Shown here one piece after another: positions 20,694-32,513 of a stretch of DNA of 64,000 bases; position 1 is the stretch's first letter, and each line of letters begins with the position of its first letter. Origin of the DNA: Lumbricus rubellus (lineage: Eukaryota; Annelida; Clitellata; Crassiclitellata; Lumbricidae); contig OX243812.1 in the NCBI GenBank assembly GCA_945859605.1, forward strand, positions 2,777,259-2,841,258, given 5' to 3'. The translations under genes and the position numbers were made by a program. The notes beneath the pieces are model-generated. The model saw nothing but the letters and a program-made list of their open reading frames with translations, had not been told where the DNA came from and did no database searches.

Positions 20694-20829
20694 GCCATGG
20701 GCACACTACAGGATTGCCTTTTACCAGTCCGTGAAGGTATAATCTTAACCGAATACCGGTCACGACAAAGCTGACGGAATGTTCTAGAAAATGCAGAGGT
20801 TTTCCAAACCGAAAAACTACTCGTGTAGC

Positions 20830-20920
20830 GCTTCTGCGGCTCGTGAGTAAGCTGGTGCCCTACGCTTAACGTTAGAGTAGCTCTCAGTAACATGGATTTG
20901 ACGATTACGATTACGATTAC
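20830..20920 (+). repeat. LINE 3' tail ending in (CGATTA)n
   Basis: Related to 16669-16760 and 27159-27245, ending in ACGATTACGATTACGATTAC, a typical short tail repeat. It lies just past the stop codon of the opposite-strand C1q gene and may therefore be part of that gene's 3' untranslated region. Confidence 0.65.
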
Positions 20921-20956
20921 GAAGGCTTAATCCTGGATGACACCCTTCATGGTGTC

Positions 20957-21174
20957 CTAGAAGATGAGAAAACCAGAGAAGGTGCTGTACATGTATCCGT
21001 GAAGATAGGAGGCTCTGTTGAGAAGCATCAACCAGACCTGGTCTCCTCTGTCCATCGTCAAGATGGCGATGTTTGAGGCCGTAGACCAGTAGGGTATGCT
21101 CTCCGCCCACACCGTCGCCACCATGCCACCGTTCTTCAATACCATCACCGCCGCCTATATATACACATAATAAC

Positions 21175-21239
<65 letters not shown>

Positions 21240-24200
21240 CAACAATAATATTCACTGGCTGTTCGACTGATTGACCTGTTTATTTACTTAATTAATCTGA
21301 CAAGCATTCTTCTCAGGCATTCCTCTCTCATCTTAAGATAGTTTTATTTTTTAGACGCGACGTTGAGAGCAGCTCCTGTGAGTAGTCTCTTGAAGAGCTG
21401 CTATACGAATTCATTTGATGAATGAATGATTGAATGAATGAATAATTGAATGAATGAATGAATGAATGAATGAACCAATGAATGAAATGAGGTTCCGTGC
21501 CAGATGTCTTTTTACTTAACACTGGATATGAATAGATGGTGGTCTTAACTAAAGCAAGCATACAGCACGAAAGCAAAAATCCAGAAAGGGAAAAGCAAGA
21601 TCTAGAAAGACAAAGGGACAAATAATTAAGAGAGTGAAAGAAAGAAGAGCGGTGTTTTGATTGGATGGAGGAGTATATTATAGCGACAACCTTTTGTCTC
21701 CCCTGCGCTGAGACGATGACATTGAACTGATATGTTCCATTGACTGGTGCAGTGAATCTCCCTGTTGATGGTTCGTAGCCAGACCCAACATTCGTCACGA
21801 CTCGGTCGAAGACGATGTCAGCGTGGTCTGTGATTGGTCCGAGGTTGTCATAGAGACCGACGAAGAACGCCACCTGGTGAGGGGCTTCCGGTGACTTGCC
21901 TAAAAAGCAATGGCGGATGAAAAAGTGAGGCACAATGGACGTATATTATAGCGGATTATAGGCTAGTCCCTGTGAAATTAGAGTTGTCGGGTTTCTTGTT
22001 ATGCTCTGAACTAATAATCATGTTGTTACATAGGCCTAGTAGGCATATAAGCTAGTCCAACCCATTGAAGTCATTATTTATGACTAACTAAGCCAGACTA
22101 CCGTTAGAAATAGATTGTAATGCCATAGAGACAAAAACAGATCGCAAATTCAAAACGGAATAGATTAAGATAGAATAGAACAGCTGAAACATAGAATAGG
22201 AGGGGGAAAACAGACTACAAAGAGTATAATAAGATATGATGAATAACAACGTAATAGGATACAATACGACAAGGGTTAAACAATCTAGTTGAACACATCA
22301 GAATAAACGAGAGCACAATCACAGCCACAATCATCAATCACATAAATTTATATAGCGCCCCTTCAAGATCTCTACTCAAAGGCGCTCGACACAATAGAAC
22401 AGAGTGAAGCAGAGGATGAGAGAATAGCAATGAATAGAGCAGATAGCATTGCATTTATGAATAGAGCAGATAGCATTGCATTTATGAATAGAGCAGATAG
22501 CATTGCATCTATGAATAGAGCAGATAGCATTGCGTTTATGAATAGAGCAGATAGCAATGCATTTATGAATAGAGCAGATAGCATTGCATTTATGAATGGA
22601 GCAGATAGCATTGCATTTATGAATGGAGCAGATAGCATTGCATTTATGAATAGAGCAGATAGCATTGCATTTATGAATAGAGCAGATAGCATTGCATTTG
22701 AAAGCTAAAATAAATACAAGGATTGAAAGTCAAGAGATTCCAAGTTGTCTAACCAGGTAGTCCTGGCATTCCAGGCATTCCGTCATCGCCCCGATCTCCC
22801 TTCTCGCCCTGCGGTCCAGGCGGACCACGTGGTCCACGGAAGGGCAGCTTTATGGGAAGAGTGGAGTTGCCTTCAATCACACGACACGTGATCTCCATCT
22901 CACAGACCCCATCCTCTCCAGCTCCTCTCCTTGACCCTGGACGCTGACCTCTACCTCCTCCGCCACCCGCGGATGGAGGAACCTTCTCTCTGACTGTTCT
23001 TGACGACCCTGAAACTGGAACGATGAACATCGCAGCAGCTGCAGCAGCAGCAGCAGCAGCCAGGAGGCAGATGAAGATCTGGTGATAAGCAGAGATGCAC
23101 ATCTGGAAATCAACGAATTTATTTACAATCAATATTATTAGTATAACTCTTTGGTCTCCATCAGACATGCGCCAACGATGAGACCTCAGGGTGAGACCTC
23201 AACATGCAATGCTTAATCTAGACGTCTCTGAGGGAGAAAGATCCCCCCATAAATGATATCCTCCCAAGAAACAATCGAGAGGTGCTGCTTGCATACATGT
23301 AGGCCTATAATTGTTATTGTACATACGTAGCCTACTATTAGCCATCCCTTAAAAATTATATACCTGACATTCACCGCCGCAGAGAGTTGGACTGCAGCTC
23401 TGGCATAATTATAGCTACATCGACAACGTAGTTTTGATGTAATAAAGACGGTCATCAGATTTAAAAGTATAGAAATTACAACCGGAAATGTCTGTTATGA
23501 CTATGGGAAATTTTGAGGGAAAGACTAAAAAATTTTAATGTCACCCCAGAAACATGACCCCCCCTCCAAAGCGGAGGGACTAAATTAAGCACTGCTCAAC
23601 ATGGCGTCTTCAAATCTAAATTTCAATTATGGGCCTGAGTCTATGAAATTCTTCACGATAATTATCTGTATTAGGCGAGACGGCATAATAGTCTGCGCTA
23701 TATATCAAGTAAGGTTAATCGCCTAGATGTAATATTCTAATATCCGTGAATTAATTAATCTGCATAGGATAGAGCGGCTTAGACGTCGGCGTTGGGTCAA
23801 GTAGCCTAATCGTCATATTATTGATTCATTTTATCAGCGAAGAATTTCCACGATTATTGATGCTGGAAACGGAAACCGACTGGCTAGACCACTAGAATAC
23901 TCGACTTATAATAATAATTAGCCTATAATGTAAATCTTCCCATCGAACTTTCAACTCGCTACTAAGAAAGGTCTCTTGCCATAATGTTTTGCCTGTATGT
24001 AAACGCTTGCGGATTGAAGACCCGTATTACCGGTACTTAAATCAGAGGAAAAGAAATAGCACGTCGCCAAAACTTTGAGCCAGCTCCTTCAGAAGTAAAA
24101 CGGTCGAATGTAAGAGCGGGAGGTAACAATGATAGACAATATGATCAATATCCATGGGAACTAGCGCTGATAAATTTTTATGCTTTTATTTATATTCCGT

Positions 24201-24274
24201 TGTAAAATCGAATAATCGTGTTGTTAAAAGATGCTTACCGATGTTGTCAATCTGTTTCGCTTCATCAGAGTCAT
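20957..24274 (-). CDS. Membrane-anchored collagen/C1q-domain protein (four exons)
   Basis: Minus-strand exons 24274-24239, 23102-22754, 21899-21691 and 21154-20957 join in frame to 263 codons. Exon 1 (MTLMKRNRLTTS, donor GTAAGC) gives a short basic N-terminus; without it the ATG at 23102 would start the protein. Exon 2 has a hydrophobic stretch with ten alanines (IFICLLAAAAAAAAAAMFIV), best read as a type II signal anchor, then a Gly/Arg-rich stalk and the start of a collagen helix. With the first triplet of exon 3 there are ten Gly-X-Y triplets. Exons 3 and 4 encode a complete C1q domain: AFFVGLYDN, GRFTAPVNGTYQFNV, VWLMLLNRASYLHGY and the ending STFSGFLIF. C1q proteins of this type trimerise and bind ligands outside the cell (known of the family). 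Introns carry (AAT)n and a 27-bp minisatellite. The C1q call is firm; the first exon is less sure. Confidence 0.85.
21175..21250. repeat. (AAT)n microsatellite
   Basis: Perfect AAT/ATA repeats in the last intron of the C1q gene, about 20 bases upstream of the acceptor of its last exon. Confidence 0.95.
22348..22387. repeat. TTATATAGCGCCCC short repeat
   Basis: One copy of the dispersed repeat also at 17262 and 17441, here with CTCTACTCAAAGGCGCTCG after it. It sits next to a 27-bp minisatellite. Confidence 0.6.
22430..22705. repeat. 27-bp minisatellite, about 10 copies
   Basis: Units of ATGAATAGAGCAGATAGCAT plus seven bases, with few differences. The period is a multiple of three, so it gives open frames on both strands (MNRADSIAF repeated on plus). 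It lies in an intron of the opposite-strand C1q gene, so I read it as non-coding. Confidence 0.93.
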
Positions 24275-24739
24275 TCGTGTAAGTGCCTCTGCTTACACTT
24301 TACATGCACGCACTTCCTATGGCTGCTCAATGTTACATGGAATGTCAACTTTAGAGTCTAGAACCTCGAAGCAGACAGACCAGGGCAGAGAAACGCCAGA
24401 AGCCAATCAATGAGTACATAACATGCATGGAGCGCCCCTAGCCATCAGCCTCAACATCCGTAAGTGATGATTGGCAATCGATAGACGGTCAGTGGGATTT
24501 ATCTTGGGAAGGCGGCTTACTGTGGCGGTGATCTTGTTAGTAATACCAATGAGCAAACGCCTGCAAAGCGAACACCCGTTTTATCGAAATCCTTATTATA
24601 TAAAAAGACATAGCCAACTTGCGTGCGTTTATTACGAAGGCTTGTCGAAGAATTCTCGGCGATTTTCTAAAAGCTAGTAGCGTCCCATTTATCCAGGCTT
24701 GGACCTGTCGCAGGCTGCATGGTATCACGATCGGGCCGA

Positions 24740-24880
24740 CGTTATACTTCGGCCTCACTCAGCTTCCTCTTTTGCACTCTGTTTAGTGACTCATGTTTAT
24801 TCTGTTTGACTTGTATATGTTCAATAAATAAACAAATCAAATCAAATCAAATCAAATCCTCCAACCGTCCAGTAGTAGTC
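24740..24880 (+). repeat. LINE 3' tail with (ATCAA)n
   Basis: TTGTATATGTTCAATAAATA followed by CAAATCAAATC repeats looks like the 3' tail of a non-LTR retrotransposon, with an AATAAA signal and a pentanucleotide tail. The next LINE fragment follows directly. Confidence 0.55.
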
Positions 24881-25900
24881 TTGCTTCCTCGCTCTAGAAC
24901 TGCTAAGGCTCAGTCTCGATCAATTGCCTCAATTCGTCTTTCTCTTTGGAATGCGCTTCCTACTTTTGTTTGCTCTACAGTTTTATCTTCTTCCTTCTAT
25001 CTCAGTGATTCCCAACCTGTGTGCCGCGGCACACTAGACTAAGTGTGCCGCGAGAACTTTGCAAGTGTGCCGCGGGAGAAATTCTAATAATGTTGTTAAC
25101 TAACAATGAATCCAAAAAACATCCGAAAACATCAAAACTTAACTCAGTTGGTCTTAATCTCTCACGCTGTAGCAGATTAAGATCCCAAGGGAAATCTTGC
25201 TTGTTTTCTACGGTCAATCTATCTCAATTTTTAAAATTGCACCTGAAATGCAACATTACTTCCCTTCGCTTACAATCGACAATTTTGACTTGGTAATCAG
25301 TCCATTCGTAACTGCAGGGCGAAACAATAAATCTTACAACCAAGGGTGAAGAACAGTTAATTGATTTATGAAAATAATTAAAATTTGTTATCAATCAACG
25401 TTTTCCTAAAAGAGTTTGGATGAGTTTTGGCTTTCCATTCACAAATAATATCCTTCGATCAGTACTGTTCAAGAGCAGCCAAATTCTTTTGACATTTTGC
25501 ATCTTCGTGGTTTTGTGAATTTAGATTTTCAGCCTGAACTGAAATCAAGTGTAAAAAGATGGAGAAACTTCTTAGAATCGACGATGAAATGCGAGAAGGG
25601 CATTATGATCGTCGTCTCTGGAGCCTCGTTTCAATTTTATCTGATAACTGACTAGACTCAGTCTAGAGTATAGGCTATTATTAGACAATAAAAACATAAA
25701 ACTTAGAATAATAATCATTAAATAATAGTGGCACATGGATAAAAATGGCAATTATTATTAGGTGTGCCGCGAAAATTTTGATTCTTTCTTAGTGTGTCGC
25801 AAGCCAAAAAAGGTTGGGAATCACTGTTCTATCTCCTCAGAACTTGTTTTTTCTCACGGGATCTTGCGCATTGGGAGCGCTTCAAAACGGTTCAACCTAC
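24881..25900 (+). pseudogene. LINE ORF2 C-terminal fragment, split by a hAT-type element
   Basis: Bases 24881-25002 read LPRSRTAKAQSRSIASIRLS and LWNALP, the conserved last part of many CR1/L2-type reverse transcriptase proteins. After removing the 824-bp insertion (25003-25826) and one copy of its 8-bp duplication, the frame continues at 25835 as LRTCFFSRDLALGAL. The rest of the LINE is missing, so this is a dead fragment. Confidence 0.7.
25003..25826. mobile_element. hAT-type non-autonomous element, 824 bp, exact 8-bp duplication
   Basis: Ends CAGTGATTCCCAACCT and its reverse complement at the right, a terminus typical of Charlie-like hAT elements. GTGTGCCGCG-type subterminal motifs occur near both ends. 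TTCTATCT flanks both sides (24995-25002 and 25827-25834). No transposase is evident. It splits a LINE fragment, so it arrived later than that LINE. Confidence 0.93.
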
Positions 25901-26017
25901 CGGAGGTGCTTTACAATGATTATAATAGGCCTATAATCATTATAAAACGCATATTATGCAATACAATTAGTGCGATGACGTGCATAGTGCATAAAATTAA
26001 CGTAGGCCTAACAGGTG

Positions 26018-26185
26018 CTTAAAGTGTGGAAAAATAAGTGCCTGGACGCCACTTACCTTTCGAAATGAAGTGCCTGGACGCCCGTTACCTTTTCAAGCTG
26101 TGCTGGCCAATAAGTAGTATGACGGCGTTCAGATTTTAGAATAGGTGCATGGACGCCGTCCATGACCGTCCAGCCACACTTTAAG
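26018..26185. mobile_element. Short fold-back element with CTTAAAGTGTGG ends
   Basis: CTTAAAGTGTGG at the left is the exact reverse complement of CCACACTTTAAG at the right. Between them are repeated GTGCCTGGACGCC-type segments. A related start, CTTAAAGTGTAAAAG, lies at about 54430 within another element. No clear target duplication. Confidence 0.55.
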
Positions 26186-26650
26186 ATCTGAACGCAACGA
26201 TGCCATTTTGATGGATTGGCCAGTTTTTAACACTCCTCGATACAGTGTTTATTTAATTTAGAATGATAACGTGCGCGCCTGCAAATTGAACACCCGTTCT
26301 ACTGATATCAAAATTATATAAAGTGCAAAAGCGCGATTCGCGAAAAGGTTAAGTACTGCTCTTTTGATGCTTTCGATGCATATGAACAAATATTATCAGT
26401 TAATTTATAAGGGTTATAATACTATGACAAACAAATTTCTGTCAACGGCAACGACCTCTGTCGTCATATTAAGCTGTCGTTAAACTATGGATCCATGATC
26501 GTCCATCCATCCATGATTAGGTTTTTATCACTACAATAGGATTGACGTTGCTATCCACATAAGTTCGTTAAGCACACAATCCTACACTGTAGCCTACATG
26601 GGCTACAATCATGCACCTTACAAAAGTTATCATGTCTTCATCGAACAACA

Positions 26651-27245
26651 TTGTGGCCTGCTATGAAAAAAACAAGATGTCGACAGCGCATGCTAACTTA
26701 TAAAGTTTGGCTTCTTGCCCGAGAACTCCCTACTTTCGAAGTTTCGTCAATGCATGCCGGTGTCACGGAATGCCATCTGGATAAGAACGGTGACTGTGTC
26801 AGAGTCAGACGCTACCGTCATCCGAACGTGCAGATTTGTCGCGCACGATGCTTGGGTTCCGGAAGACGAGGACCACCAGAAAGTCCTGATCAAGCAGGGC
26901 TGGTTTTGATACTTTTCAGTTCCTCCGCCATCATTACTATTCACACACAATCACCTTCATCAAGCTCCTCTATCCATCACACCTCGGGCTTTTCATTCTA
27001 AACTTAAGACACTCCTTTTCAAGAACTCTTACCCTGTCTCACCCTCCAATTTCCGACCCAGACGACACCCGCCTTAGTAGCTGTCCAGCCCCTCTGATCT
27101 TATGGTAACTCGACCCGGACCACCACGGAATACTCTCAGAGACAACCATTCTGACTCAACGCAGCGCTCGTCAATAAGCTGGTGCCCGGCGCTTGGTTTT
27201 TATGTAGCGCTTAAAAAAATTTGATTTTACGATTATGATTAATGT
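26651..27245 (+). repeat. LINE 3' region (CR1/L2-like) with upstream unassigned ORF
   Basis: From about 27003 one frame reads LKTLLFKNSYPVS, as at the end of CR1/L2 ORF2 proteins. From 27159 the tail GCAGCGCTCGTCAATAAGCT and TTACGATTATGATT is shared with 16669 and 20830. Upstream, 26651-26910 is open in two frames (for example MPENSLLSKFRQCMPV... from 26715). I do not recognise either and cannot say whether it belongs to the LINE. Confidence 0.5.
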
Positions 27246-28689
27246 AGCGAACGATGTCCCTGGAAGAATAGAAAAGATCACATGACCTGCCTATGGGACC
27301 TATGGATTAGAAGAGTGGAAATGGATCTGATGACCTTATAATCTTCAGCTTTCATAATAATAAGAGAGAAGGTATTAGTCATCGTGATGACAAAATGTTT
27401 TCTTTATTAGCCTTTCCATTAACTGATCGAAATATTTAATCAACTGCAGCTATAAAAACACTAATAATGCTAGCATCAATTTCGCACATTTAGACTAAAC
27501 CGCTCTCAAATAGACCGCTTTCAAGCTAATTTCATTGATGTCATACAGGAGTCCGGCCATTCAGTGGCGGCGCCAGGAATTCAGGTTTGGGGGGGCTGAA
27601 GCCCTAATCCCAAGTATACATTTTTTACGAAGCGCCGAAGGCGCGAAGCTGCGAGTGCCGAAGGCACGAAGCCCATACCGACTAGGGGGTCTGGGGGAGC
27701 GTCGTGAGCTCCCCAGCGGGGTCTGGGGCGGAGCCCCAGCCGCCAACGCATTTTTAGCTCCGTTGACCTCAACTTGAGCCCTTTTTAGACTCTTTTTGTC
27801 AGCTATTTATGAACGATAAAATCATGAAAACTTAAAATAAGAAGTCGTTTTGCAGAGTCGACGACTACAAGTATTAGAATGCACGGCTTTTTAAAAGATT
27901 TTTTTGAACTGCACAACTTCCCAAGCCTCCAAGGCCGTAACCAGGATTTGATTTCGGTATTGTTTTTTCGGAGGAGAATTTCTGACGACTTTTTAGTAGT
28001 CAAAATATCTGAAAACACCTTTTTTAGTGGTAAAAATGTCTGAAGACATATTTGTTTAGTCATCAAAATTTCTGAAGACACCATTGTTTAGGTGTCAAAA
28101 TGTCTGAAGACATCTTTTTTTATTTGTCAAAATTTCTGATGGCACCTTAGGCCTACTTTAGTTTTCAAAATTTGTGAAGACATTTTTTTAGTTGCCAAAA
28201 TTTCTGCAGACCCGTTTTTTTTAGTAGTCAAAATTTCTGAAGACATCTTATTTTAGTCTTAAAACTTACTGAGGACATTTTTTTAGCTGCCAAAATTTTT
28301 GAAAACACCTTTTTAGTCGTCAAATTTTGTTTAAAACATCTCTTCGATTATTATTTATTATTCAACAGTTTAACGACATCTTATAGCTACAAAGGCTGTT
28401 GACGTCTTTAAAGTTACGGTATCAATATATTTCAGTTCACTGTTGTTTAAATGTTCCGCAGTTTCTGTCTTTATTGTCTATCTGTTTTCTTTTCATTGTT
28501 CTTTTCTGGAATTTGTATGATGATCTATGTCCATGGCGACAGTGTTCATAAGGTGATTGCTGTAGATCCTCTTTGATGCATTGGTCATTATTTAGTGTCA
28601 CTATTTAACATGCATGCATATATTTAACTATACATTCATTTCCTGATTTTTATTTTATTTATTTTTAATCTCTTCGAGCGTCTAAAGAC

Positions 28690-28877
28690 ATTATTTTGAC
28701 TACTGTGTTATTAACAATTTTCGGGTGTCTAAGGATATCAATTTGATTATAGTGCGACCAACGATTTTCGGGTGTCTAAGGATATAATTTTGATCATAGT
28801 GTTATCAACGATTTTCGGGTAGGGTTGCCAGATGTCCTTCAGGAAATTACCGGACAATGGCTATCATGTTACGGGAC

Positions 28878-28937
<60 letters not shown>

Positions 28938-31075
28938 GTGTGAGCAAAACCACGGACGCCTAGATATTAAAAATGGCTTTTTTAATCTAGACGGCCGTTT
29001 GGAAACTCAGCCAAGTACAGCCTGTAGACCTATAGACCTGTAGGATGGATAAAATTATGCAAATGCCTATATATATAATATAAGCTTATTATATAAGTGG
29101 TTAAGTTGAAAATTTGGCGCCGGGACGAATGACTGAATTCGGATATTAAACAATAATAAAAACACATTTAACAATTTCATCACTCAGTTCCATTCTGTAT
29201 ATTATAACCCCAGTTGACCTATATAGACATGCAGGGCAAAATGCAAACGCATCATTAGAACGCGAATCTTTGTAGTCGAGCCAAATCATCCCAAATGTAA
29301 TTAATCAGTGTGGGGTTTAAGGGGCAGGATGGAAAGAGCAGAGCTAGCTAGAGTGGCAGATTCATACAGTCAGACAGAGACAGAGATGGAGAGAAAGACA
29401 GAGACAGGCCTATAGAGAGGCAGATAATTAAGCACGTATACATATTGCAAGCGTCCGTGTTTAAGGGAAAGGAGGGAGATAGACAGACAGAGAGGGAGGG
29501 AGATATCATCGTTTGTGCATATAGAGACAGACAGACGAACAAACAGACAGACAGAGGCATGGCCGAAATACGGAGATTCGGTTCAACCATTATTTGAACT
29601 ATGTATCAAGCCTCTAACTTTGTGCGCAGCACAAGGTATTTAGGCAAGATCCGTGCATCATATATTGTTTGACTCTGTTATGATAGTTTATTTAACGACG
29701 CCGGCATTTCGACGATGAACGGTGTATGATACAAATTTGGCTTTGTTGCACGAGGCAATCCATTATACGCGGGAAATCGTAAGCAGATATTTTCATGGCT
29801 CTAAGAAACTATTCACTCCAAATACACTTGTTGCTAGCAATAATTATTTACCGGACACAGCCATGTCCGGTAATGTCTGAAATTTCTAACCGGACAGTTT
29901 GTGTAAATACCGGACTGTCCGGTTCATTACCGGACGCCTGGCAACCCTATTTTCGGGTGTCTAAAAAAACCGTTTTAATTCCAGTGTTATAAACGATTTT
30001 CGGGTGTCTAAGGATATCAGTGTGATTCTAGAGTTAACAACGATTTTTGGGTGTTTAAGGACATTATTTTGATTCCAGTGTTATCAACGATTTTCGGGTG
30101 TTTAAGAATATCATTTTGATTCCAGTGTTTCCAACGATTTTCGGGTGTCTACGGACATCATTTGGATTATAGTGTTTCCAACGATTTCTGAGTGTCTAAG
30201 ATCATAATTTTGATTCTAGTGCTATTATCGATTTTTGGGTGGTTTGAGATATTATTTTAATTTAGTGTTACCAAGAATTTTCGGGTGTTTAAGGACATCA
30301 TTTTGATTATAGTGTTATCAACAATTTTCGGGTGTCTAAAAACATAGTTTTGATTCCAGTGTTATCAACGATTTTCGGGTGTCTAAGGATATCATTTTGA
30401 TTCAAGTGTTACCCACATTTTTGGGGTGTCTAAGAACATTATTTTGATTCCAGTGTTATTATCAATTTTTAGGTGTTTAAGGATATCATTTTGATTCCAG
30501 TGCTATCATCGATTTTCGGGTGTCTAATGATATCATTTTGATTATAGTGTTATCAACGATTTTCGGGTGTCTAAAAACATAGTTTTTATTCCAGTGTTAT
30601 CAACGATTTTCGGGTGTCTAAGGATATCATTTTGATTCCAGTGTTACCTACGATTTTTGGGTGTTTAAGGACATTATTTTGATTCCAGTGTTATTATCGA
30701 ATTTTGGGTGTTTAAGGATATCATTTTGATTCCAGTGCTATCATCGATTTTCGGGTCTCTACGGACATCATTTTGATTCCAGTGTTACCTACGATTTTCG
30801 GGTGTCTAAGGAGATTATTTTGATTCCAGTGTTATCATCGATTTTTGGGTGTTTAAGGATATCATTTTTATTCCAGTGCTATCATCGATTTTCGGTTGTT
30901 TAAGGATATCATTTTGATTCTATTGTTATCAACGATTTTCGAGTGTCTAGGAACATAATTTTGATTTCAGTGTTTTCATCGATTTTCGGGTGTCTAAGGA
31001 TATTATTTTGATTTAGTGTTATTAACGATTTTTGGGTGTTATAGGTTATAAATTTTTAATCATAGTGTTTTCAAC
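28690..31075. repeat. 47-bp minisatellite, roughly 27 copies, split by an insertion
   Basis: Units centre on AACGATTTTCGGGTGTCTAA followed by a GATATCATTTTGATTCCAGT block. About three units lie before and about 24 after the nested element at 28820-29949. Unit variants differ mainly in GATATCA versus GACATTA and in the CAGTGTT block. The array lies inside a larger hAT-type element. Confidence 0.92.
28820..29949. mobile_element. Nested hAT-type element, 1130 bp, exact 8-bp duplication
   Basis: Ends TAGGGTTGCCAGATGTCC and, reversed, TAGGGTTGCCAGGCGTCC. TTTTCGGG flanks both sides (28812-28819 and 29950-29957); this 8-mer is part of the 47-bp minisatellite unit, so removing the element restores a normal unit. 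Several CCGGACA motifs lie near both ends, a pattern like subterminal transposase-binding repeats. It contains an (AT)n tract (28882-28935) and a GACA-rich tract (29367-29560). No coding capacity. Confidence 0.92.
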
Positions 31076-31753
31076 GACCTGCTGTTTTCGAATTTGATTT
31101 GACTATTTTAGAGATCCGCGGAACATTGATTTAGCCCCCCCCCCCCCCCGAGCTGAGACCAAACTAAACCCATGAGTCTGCAAATCAAGCGAGTCACAAC
31201 TACAGTGTACATGCAGGCTGTAGGCCAGAGCTGAAAGTGAGCCGGGTCTGTCAGGGTTTGCGACCCGGCTTTGATTTTCGTGACCTGCTGGTGTCGAGTA
31301 TCATCCGGGAAGCAAGTCCTAACAGTTTGTGTGCAAACAACTAAAAAACAAAAGAAATAGGTAAAAATGGTATGATTATAAAATTTTATGGGCAAACGGG
31401 CTTGACTACAAACTGCTAATTGAAAACCCCATTTCGTATGTGAGTGTATAGGTATGTAACAGGTGTAGCCCTCAGCCGGCCGGCGGGTTACATATGGTAT
31501 ACATAACCTCATGACGGGTCTGGGGGTGGGGATTAGCAAAATATTATATGCGGTGGATTCTATTAGGAAAGGCACTCTACGCTATGATTACAAAGTTGAT
31601 TTCATTGACGTTGGTCACCGTCTAGCTTTCTTATTCGAAGTTAGCAGTTGTATAGATTTTCCTCGTTTTGTTTTGGGGGGGGGGGGGCTGAGCCGCCGAT
31701 AGGGGGGGGCTTAGCCCCCCTAGCCCCCCCCTGGCGCCGCCACTGCGGCCATT

Positions 31754-32513
31754 AATGCGCACAATGGCAACGGCCGATATTGGAGCATTAGGATGTGTGA
31801 CTGCGTAAACTATAAGACCAGTAGTCAACTAGACTTGGTCGAGGTGTTATTATTATTATTACATGTATGTTCGTCCAAGTTAACACATTTGACGCCATAA
31901 TGTCCCTTTAGCTCTATTACTGGAACAACAGCAGAACGACGTATGTGGAAAGCAAATAAGAAATTTTGAATATAAATTTGAAACTGGCAAAAGACTACAG
32001 CAGAAGAATATGATCCTACTGTAACAGGTAACGACGACAGAGTGGAATTCAGAATGATGTAAGGTAGACCGGTTCGTTTCCAACAATTTTCTCTGAGCGT
32101 CGTTGGTAAAAGGAGGTTTAACATCGAAAGCAGATTGTATTTAAACAAGTCAAGTAGAAGAATCATGGAGGATTTGTACGCATACACAAAAACAATTTAA
32201 ATAATAAATAAGAATTTTTAAAAGATTTCTGTGTCGGCCTATTAACTGAATGTTTCGACAGAATAAATATCTGCACACAGATTTATTTATAGACATTCAG
32301 TCTAGGGGATTGTAGATCAATTATAGGCCTACAAGTATAGAGTAGATTACAGATAGACCCATATACATAGGCAACACATAGAGGAAACTCGTCAGATAAA
32401 TGTACATCTTGACAGAAGTAACAAATAAGGAACAAAACCATCCTACTGTTGGCAAAGATGGACTGTGTTTTACGAAGAGACAATAATAATTATTGAGCAG
32501 AAGAACAAGGGTC
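31754..32513. other. Region upstream of the ASIC-like gene
   Basis: No exon or repeat is supported here. It is AT-rich, and the promoter of the downstream channel gene may lie in it, but I see no convincing core promoter motif. Confidence 0.4.

Larger units (their letters stand above)
27562..31745. mobile_element. 4.2-kb hAT-type element filled with minisatellites
   Basis: The 16-bp ends CAGTGGCGGCGCCAGG are exact inverted repeats. The exact 8-mer CGGCCATT flanks the element (27554-27561 and 31746-31753). Next to both ends are G-rich/C-rich stretches (GGGGGGGCTGAAGCC on the left, GGGCTTAGCCCCCC on the right). Inside lie a GC-rich module (27590-27780) shared with 54373-55006, a degenerate repeat of roughly 33 bp around GTCAAAATTTCTGAAGACA (about 27990-28345), a 47-bp minisatellite and a nested element at 28820-29949. 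There is no transposase, so it must depend on another hAT element. Confidence 0.9.

Noticed and set aside
22372..22708. Repeated MNRADSIAF or LSALFINAM protein
   Set aside because: A 27-bp minisatellite inside a C1q intron; frames are open only because 27 is a multiple of three.
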